Program-made: the position numbers and the translations under genes
Part shown: positions 57,291 to 64,000 of the stretch, in pieces
How positions within the stretch are numbered: position 1 is the stretch's first letter
Layout: the number at the start of each line of letters is the position of its first letter
From: Kalmusia sp. IMI 367209
Lineage: Eukaryota; Ascomycota; Dothideomycetes; Pleosporales; Didymosphaeriaceae
NCBI GenBank assembly: GCA_027946365.1
Contig: JAPEUQ010000023.1
Coordinates: 248,001 to 312,000 of the forward strand
DNA: 64,000 nt
Direction of reading: 5' to 3'
Notes under the pieces: generated by a model
Database searches by the model: none
What the model saw: only the letters and a program-made list of their open reading frames with translations
Told to the model about the DNA's origin: nothing

Positions 57291-58551
57291 TCATGTCAGC
57301 AGAATGTGCGCTCCTTCATGGCTGATAATGACCTCTTCAGTGTCGAATGCGTACTTCCGCCGCACAAGCTCGAATACGATGAGACCCGCGCTCGTACTCG
57401 GCATCTGCTTGATTGTACTCATCCAAAAGTCTCGGTAGAGATATCTTCTCCATCCCCCGTGGCGTATTGCTAGCTTTTTGCATTGACGGAAGGTCTCCTC
57501 GTAAGCGTGGTAGTAGCGTCGCATGACCCCTGAAGGTTTGCTTTCTTGGTGCGCTTGGAAATCTAGGGCTTCTAGCCTGCGGTAATGAACGTCTTGCAAT
57601 TCGGTCAGTGGGTGTTGGATGAGCTGAGATGTTAGAGACGCGGAGATGCCCGCTAAAAGCAAGAAGCTGGGCTCTAGGGCAAAATGCGGCTTGATGACCG
57701 GCCGTCCATCATTCTCATCGATGTATAGCGCTTGGGACTCTAACAGTGTATCTCGCGACCGACTGCCATAGTAGCGCGTGATGAACTCGTAATAGCCCTG
57801 GCTCTTGACTGTCTCAAAGGTGCCGAAGAAGAAAGCGGCTCCGACAGAGTCTTTGACTAGAGTCAGCCCAAAGCCTCCGAAAATGCCACGCAGACCAATC
57901 GACTGCAACTTGTGTCCTGCATAATGCCACATGGTCTTGTATTTACCCTCCAGAATGTCCGATGTGCGGAAGCGGACTTGAAGAGCGTCGAAAGGTGCTG
58001 CCAGCAGCGATTGAACACCGCCAGCAATCAAGCCGGCGGTGAAGGTGGTCGAGAATGACGGCGGGGGATATGTGCGTTTCGCTTGGTAGGAAGATGGTAC
58101 ATGAAGGCTCGACAGGCTTTGGAGATACGCGGTGTAAAGGACGGCGCCAATGCTGGAGATGGTCAGTATTTTGGCTTTCTGAAATTCACAAGCAGGCATA
58201 CAAAGTGTTTGCGAGCAATGGCGGCAACACCTGATTTGGTATGAAGCTCCATCCTTCCGTTCTGATAGCGTGTACAAGTACTGCCGGGGTGGTCATCCGC
58301 CATGTCCATTTTGCAGTCTCTTGAAAATGTGGATTGATAGCTCGCGCATATCCCATGTAGTCAATACGGCCTTTGAAGAAAGCTTTGACCGGAGCCCGAA
58401 AGTAGAATGCAACCATTCGCGCTGCGACAGCCCTCATACCAGCTGCCTGCACTCCCGTCGCCGGCGCCTTATTGCTGGGTGTGCCCTGGCCATCGTTTCC
58501 GTCGGTGCGGGGAGGAGATGCTCCAGCGCGGGGACTGGAGCTTGCCGTCAT
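57291..58551 (-). CDS. Mitochondrial carrier-like (SLC25) protein, 403 aa
   Basis: Exons 58551-58202 and 58152-57291. Residues about 40-110 give a first membrane pair with FYFRAPVKAFFKGR. The second repeat has the carrier signature P-x-D: AAPFDALQVRFRTS. It is followed by GIFGGFGLTLVKDSVGAAFFFGTFE, typical of inner-membrane carriers. The third repeat is weaker (QLIQHPLTELQDVH). Transported substrate cannot be read off. It shares a divergent promoter with SPT16. Confidence 0.82.
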
Positions 58552-58911
58552 CGCATATCATGGAAGGTGAGAGAGCGCTGCAGACTCATCTAAGAGCGAG
58601 TGCAGCTGTATAAGTTTTCCTGGGTAAGAGACGGTTGCACGCGGGAGATGGTCACCGGTGAGTTCGAGGTGACCACAGTTCGGAAGAGGCTGAACTTCGG
58701 AAAAGCTTGCGGAACTGCCAGCAGGCATTCACGAAGCGCGCTAGGCACGTGATCGCCAAGTACTCTCAGAACGCGAATCGCGTCGCTGCCGGGCTAGGCG
58801 TCATTAGGCTTCGAACCTCGCGACTTTCTCCATCTGCCCTCCGTCTTCTCCACCCCACACGCTTCGTCATAGTCAACCTTTGCGAAGGCCAGTGTCTGCA
58901 TCGCCTTCACC
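58552..58911. promoter_or_regulatory. Divergent promoter, carrier / SPT16
   Basis: 360 bp between the two starts; no frame of note. Confidence 0.55.
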
Positions 58912-61900
58912 ATGGCTGACGACATTGTCATCGACAGGGAGCTCTTCCACGAGCGCCTGGCGAACTTCGTGCACAAGTGGAAGCTCGACAAGCGCTCGGG
59001 CGATCAGGTTTTCCAGGGCGTGGGATCAATCGCGACCGTCGTGGGCAAAGCCAGCGACCCAGGCAGCTACCTGAAGCCCGCCGCCTTCCAAGTGAGTTTG
59101 CGCAAATCTAGCATCAGGTCGATGGGCTGACAGCACTTGCACAGCTATGGCTACTGGGCTACGAGTTCCCCGCGACGCTGTTTATCATCACTCCAGAGCT
59201 ATTCCTTATCGTCACGACCAAGAAGAAGGGTACGTCATGCAGCAATACATCTCGGCGGTGGAGCCGCTAACATGTTTGGACAGCTTCGTATCTCGAGACT
59301 CTGAAAGGTGGTAAGATCCCGGTCGAGATCTTGGTTCGCGGCAAGGATGCGGAAGAAAACAAGAAGCAGTTCCAGACCTGCCTGGAAACTGTGAAGAAGG
59401 CAGGCAAGAGGGTCGCAATTCTTAAAAAGGACAATGCGACCGGTGGCTTTGCCGACGAGTGGAAAGCGGCATTCCAAGGAGCAGGCATCAAAGACGAGGA
59501 CCAGGTCGAGCTTGGCCCTATTCTCTCGCAGGCAGCCATGTCCGTGAAAGATGCCAAAGAGCTGGTACGTCCCGAATTGATTAAGCCAACGCATAAGTGC
59601 TGACAAGTTTTAGCGACTCATCCGCGATGCAGCGCGAGCATCAAGCGCCGTCATGACCAGCTACTTCGTCGAAGAAATGTCTGAGATTCTCGATTCGGAG
59701 AAGAAGGTATCGCACAGGGTATTCGCAGACAAGATTTCGAACAAGATCGACGATCAGAAGTTCTTCGAGAAGCAAAAGTTCTCCAAGAACTTTGACAATA
59801 TGCAGCTGGATTGGTGCCTGCAGCCCACAGTGCAAAGTGGCGGGAGCTACGACTTGCGGTTTCTCGCTGAGCCAGACGATGAGAATCTGCATGCGGGCGT
59901 CATCATCTCCGCCCTCGGCCTCCGCTACTACACATATGGCTGCTTAATTGCGCGGACGTTCATGGTGGACCCGAACCGTGAGCAGGAGACAGCATACAAG
60001 TTGCTTTTGTCGCTACATGACCTGATCATGAAGTCGATAAGAGACGGTGTCGTGGCAAAGGAGGTGTATAACAAGGCTTTGGATCATTTGAAGAAGAAGA
60101 AGCCAGAGTACGAGAAGCATTTCCCAAAGAATGTTGGCTACGGCATTGGCACGGAGAACAAGGATGCGACTCTCCTGCTGAGCGGCAAAAACAGCCGCAC
60201 CTTGAAGGACGGAATGACGTTGGTCATCAGCACCAGTTTCCAGGACCTTGAGAACACTCAGCCGCAGGACAAGAAGAAGAAGACTTACTCCCTCGTTCTG
60301 GTTGACACAGTCCGTGTAGGCCCCACAGATTGCGCCGTCTTCACCAAGGACACAGCCTCTGACCTCGAGAGCATTTCATTTTTCTTTAACGATGAAGACG
60401 AGGAAGAAAAGAAGCCGAAACAGAAGCGTGAACGACCTGCCATTGCGCAGACGAACATTACCAAGACCCGAACGCGACACGAGCGTCCGACCAATCAAGA
60501 CGCCGAGAAGGAAGCACAGCGCCGAGAACATCAGAAGGAGCTTCATCAAAAGAAGCAGCAGGCTGGTCTCGAGGAGTATGGTGAGGGCGCCAAGGCTCTC
60601 AACGGCACCGAAGAGAAGAAGTTCAAGCGCTTCGAATCATACAAGCGGGACAATCAGTTGCCAAATTCAGTCGCCAAACTAGAAATTGTCGTGGACAAGA
60701 AGAACCTGACCGTCATCCTCCCTATCATGGGCCGGCCGGTTCCGTTCCACATCCATACCATCAAGAATGCTTCTCATACCCCTGAGGCAGACTTCACCTC
60801 TCTCCGCATAAATTTCCTCTCGCCAGGCCAGGGTGTTGGCAGGAAAGACGACCAACCCTTTGAAGATCCGAACGCACACTTCATCCGCAGCTTGACATTC
60901 CGTTCTCACGACATCGATCGGATCGAGCAGATTACCAGGGATATTACAGATCTCAAAAAGGAAGTAGTCCGCCGCGAGCAAGAGAAGAAACAGATGGAAG
61001 ACGTCGTTGAGCAGGACAAGCTTGTTTCTATCAAGAGTATGTGGTAACCTTTACCTTTTCTCAGGCTCGATGCTAACTCCCACAGGCCGTAAGCCCTTTA
61101 TTCTCGACATGATCTTCCTGCGCCCTGCGCTTGACGGCAAGCGTATTCCGGGGAGCGTCGAAATTCACCAAAATGGGTTGCGTTATGCCCATGGTGCTGG
61201 CGGCATCAAGGTCGACGTGCTCTTCAGTAACGTCAAGCACCTTTTCTTCCAGCCATCCCAGCACGAACTCATCGTCATCATCCACGTCCACCTCAAGAAC
61301 CCCATCATGGTAGGTAAGAAGAAGACCAAAGACGTGCAATTCGTGCGTGATGCCACGGACATCCAATTCGACGAGACGGGTGCACGCGCAAAGCGTAAGC
61401 ATAAAGGCTACGGCGACGAGGAGGAATTCGAACAAGAGCAAGCCGAGCGCCGACAACGCGCTGCCCTCGACAAAGAATTCAAGAACTTTGCCGAAAAGAT
61501 CGCAGACGCAGCCCGCAACGAGAACGTCAGCGTCGACATCCCTTACCGCGAGCTCGGCTTCAACGGTGTCCCCTCGCGTTCCTCCGTCCTCATCCAGCCT
61601 ACCACCGACTGTTTGGTGCAGCTCACCGAGCCGCCATTCACATGCATCACGCTCTCCGAGATCGAAATCGTGCATCTCGAGCGCGTGCAGTTTGGCCTGC
61701 GCAACTTCGACATGGTCGTCGTGTTCAAGGATTACAACCGGACTCCTGTGCACATCAACACCATTCCCGTTGAATCGCTCGACCCCGTCAAGGACTGGCT
61801 GGACAGCGTCGACATCCCCTTCTCCGAGGGCCCGCTCAACCTCAACTGGGCGACCATCATGAAGACGGTGACGTCGGACCCGCACCAGTTCTTCGCGGAC

Positions 61901-62197
61901 GGCGGATGGTCCTTCCTGTCCACCGAGTCGGACGACGAAGACGGCGACGAGGAGGAGGAAGAGTCTGCGTTCGAAGTCAGCGAGAGCGAGTTGGCGCAGA
62001 GCGACGAGAGCAGCGAAGACGAGAGCGACTTCGACGAGAACGCGAGCGACGAGATGAGCGACGAAGGCAGCGAGGACGACGTCACCGACGGCGAGGACTG
62101 GGACGAGCTGGAGAAGAAGGCCGCGCGCAAGGATCGCGAGAGCGGCCTGAACGATGAAGAGGACAAGAAGGCCGCGCAGAAGAAGAGGAAGAGGTAG
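58912..62197 (+). CDS. SPT16: FACT complex subunit SPT16
   Basis: Exons 58912-59091, 59145-59229, 59284-59564, 59614-61036 and 61086-62197, 1,026 aa. SPT16 and POB3 form FACT, the histone chaperone that moves nucleosomes aside for polymerases in the nucleus. The N-terminal aminopeptidase-like domain (no longer catalytic) starts [16 protein letters not shown]. The dimerisation/middle domain has [17 protein letters not shown] and [22 protein letters not shown]. The PH-like M-domain ends with [15 protein letters not shown]. The last ~110 residues are an acidic Asp/Glu/Ser tail that binds H2A-H2B. All junctions keep phase and the length fits the family. Confidence 0.98.
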
Positions 62198-62937
62198 ATG
62201 CTTCTTCCCCCCTTCCCCTTTGGCGACTGCGTGATCGGATGTCTCTACGGGGGTGGAATCAGCTCAATCGGCTGGCCCCTGGGGTCCCTCCGTGCACGCC
62301 ATGCTAGGGGTTTTTTTTTCTAGAATAGCTTTCCTTCCATGGAAGACTGCCGGCTTTTCTTGCCGTCGGACATTTGGTATAGGTTCGTGGGTCTCGCTCT
62401 TGTCTACCAGAGACGGAACGTTTGGAGTACGGTGCTCCATGGGTTGAGTTTAATCCATGACTTTGGCCTTTGAAATCAAAAAATAGCATTTCATCACGAC
62501 ATTCTCACTTGCACATGCGTCCCCGTGAAAGTAGCAGTAGTAGTAACAGCAGCAGCAGCAGCAGCAGCTCGTAATGGAGAAGACTAAGAGCCTCGTAGCG
62601 CGGACACGCTACTACGCCCACAAATATATTGATTATTATCGTTTATACAATAAGACTGGACGATGACGAAATGCAAAACGACTTTGCCGCCTATTTGGCC
62701 CAAACCCAACTGCAGATATACAAAACACAACGCCGGACTGTCAACCTATAGCGACAGAAAAACGAAGACGCCTGACTGCGCCATGCAGCGTAACTTCGTG
62801 GGTCGCATGTACAAAAAGCCCAAACGTCAACGATTAGCAGGCCGGAATGCAAGAGTTTAGATGTCGAAAAAAGGGATAGCGCTGAAAGGTACTAGGTACA
62901 CGGGAATCGGACTCGGAAGGGCAGCGTAGATGGCGGA
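62198..62937. other. 3' flank of SPT16
   Basis: About 740 bp with no gene. It includes a T/C-rich tract (62310) and an AGC microsatellite. Confidence 0.5.
62531..62568. repeat. (AGT/AGC)n microsatellite
   Basis: A trinucleotide run of AGT and AGC units downstream of SPT16. It is outside any coding frame that I support. Confidence 0.85.
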
Positions 62938-63999
62938 TTATCGTGACGCAGGCGAAGTACCCCGCCCGTCGAGCGGTGTCGGCTCGGGCGTGATTTGTAT
63001 GCTGGGCAGCCGCTCCAGCGTCGGCAGCTGCGGCGCCCGTGTCGTGACGGGACTCTCGTATATCGGAGGATGCTCGTACGCCGGTGCATCTTCGTTCGGT
63101 ATCTCAATACTGGGCGTGGGCTGCGGTGTTGAGACTCTGCTCAGCGATCTCGAATGCGGGTGCGATAATGAGACGACTTCGAAGTCGTCGTTAGAGCCGT
63201 GGGTAGACGTGTGTATAGCGTCTGGGAAATCGAAGTCCTCGGAAGCGCGGGAGGACAAGGAGCGGACGGAAGAGGCGGATGGGCCGCGATGATGCGTGTT
63301 GAGGGTTGTGTTGCTGAGGCCGCGGGTTCGACCACCGCTTTGCCCTGAGATGGAGGCGGCGCCGTCGAGCAGAGGGCGGTTGTCACTGTCTGTGGAGTTT
63401 GCGCGGATGCGGGTGCCATCGTGGCGGGCGACGCCAAGGTCACCGTACTGAACCGAGGAGACGCGGCGTTCGCGGTTGGCAGTCTGGTGTGTTGCAATGA
63501 GCATCTGGGAGACAGACTCTTCGGCTGCCTGTTCGGCTCTTCTGCGGATTTCAGCGAGGGCTTCGTAGTCGCCTCTTTGGCGGGCTTCACGGCGTTGCTG
63601 GCGGCGCTCTTCTCGATCGCGTGCTTCGGCGCGGCGGGCGAGGCGGATCTGGTAGAGGGACTCCATCTCGCCTTCTCGGCGCGCTTCTTCTTCCCCGTCG
63701 TCTTCCGGAAATTCCACGACAGTATCGATGCCGGCTCTTTCACCTTCTCTTCCTAATACTTGTTCGTTTTCCCGCGGGGCCGGGGCATAAGCTGGTAATG
63801 TCATGACGCTACGTACTGATGTGTTTCGGTCCACGCCGGCATTGCTGTTCTGGTTCAACGACTGTCTCTCCGGATCGACTGCTGCCACGGTGCCGCTCAT
63901 CTCGCGATCGCGGCTCTCGCCCACGCTACTGTTCCTCCCCATATCATTGTCCTGCAAACTCGTCGAGTACTCATTCCGGCGAGGCCGTCTCCGAAAGTT
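62938..63999 (-). CDS. Conserved fungal coiled-coil protein, 5' truncated
   Basis: Open to the right window edge; the frame continues upstream (RRPRRNEYSTSLQDND), so the start lies beyond 64000. The visible 353 residues have a Ser/Asn-rich N-terminal part, then a conserved-looking charged helix (ARREGEMESLYQIRLARRAE and RREARQRGDYEAL), probably a coiled coil. A long Ser/Pro-rich tail with DDFEVVSL and PAYEHPPIYESP blocks follows. I recognise it as a widely conserved hypothetical of Pezizomycotina without a known role. Confidence 0.72.
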   Translation of the reverse strand, partial: NFRRRPRRNEYSTSLQDNDMGRNSSVGESRDREMSGTVAAVDPERQSLNQNSNAGVDRNTSVRSVMTLPAYAPAPRENEQVLGREGERAGIDTVVEFPEDDGEEEARREGEMESLYQIRLARRAEARDREERRQQRREARQRGDYEALAEIRRRAEQAAEESVSQMLIATHQTANRERRVSSVQYGDLGVARHDGTRIRANSTDSDNRPLLDGAASISGQSGGRTRGLSNTTLNTHHRGPSASSVRSLSSRASEDFDFPDAIHTSTHGSNDDFEVVSLSHPHSRSLSRVSTPQPTPSIEIPNEDAPAYEHPPIYESPVTTRAPQLPTLERLPSIQITPEPTPLDGRGTSPASR

Positions 64000-64000
64000 C

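Noticed and set aside
61073..61885. 270-codon minus-strand frame opposite SPT16
   Set aside because: An antisense shadow of a strongly biased coding exon; SPT16 is certain on the plus strand.

Overview
The window reads as nuclear DNA of a filamentous ascomycete (Pezizomycotina; Dothideomycetes is my best guess, not proven). The reasons are short GT-AG introns of about 40-150 nt, many Zn(II)2Cys6 regulators, a HET-NB-ARC-TPR incompatibility-type receptor, and fungal orthologues such as ATG15, MSH6, SPT16 and a class II DAHP synthase. Gene structures were assembled by hand from open frames, splice sites and reading-frame phase. For nearly all multi-exon models the exon lengths sum to whole codons.

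Layout: 0-16 kb is housekeeping. It holds a partial beta-lactamase-like hydrolase, a TPR-like protein, a short O6-alkylguanine transferase, an unknown 579-aa protein, the autophagic lipase ATG15, ribosomal protein eL33, a HYPK-type NatA partner, class II DAHP synthase and a possibly myristoylated small protein. From 15.6 to 31 kb the DNA is more accessory: a solo Harbinger-transposase N-terminal domain gene, two Zn2Cys6 factors, a possible small secreted protein, a HET-NLR gene interrupted by one in-frame stop, and a 2.46-kb element with 191-bp terminal inverted repeats that carries only a P-loop ATPase.

From 31.1 to 41.2 kb there is a compact five-gene set: a Zn2Cys6 factor, a cytochrome b5/FMN 2-hydroxyacid dehydrogenase, a DenD-like NAD-dependent dehydrogenase, a class II ketose-bisphosphate aldolase and an MFS transporter of the ACS type. 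The layout suggests uptake, two-step oxidation and retro-aldol cleavage of a sugar acid under local control. MSH6 follows, with an apparent +1 frameshift in a G run.

From 45.5 to 51.6 kb is gene-poor DNA with a degenerate gene, an APH-type kinase and a MITE-like relic. From 51.6 to 64 kb lie a D-2-hydroxyacid dehydrogenase, two secreted or surface proteins, a mitochondrial carrier-like protein, the FACT subunit SPT16 and a 5'-truncated coiled-coil protein.

Most noteworthy are the TIR-ATPase element, the sugar-acid cluster, the MSH6 frameshift and the stop-interrupted NLR.
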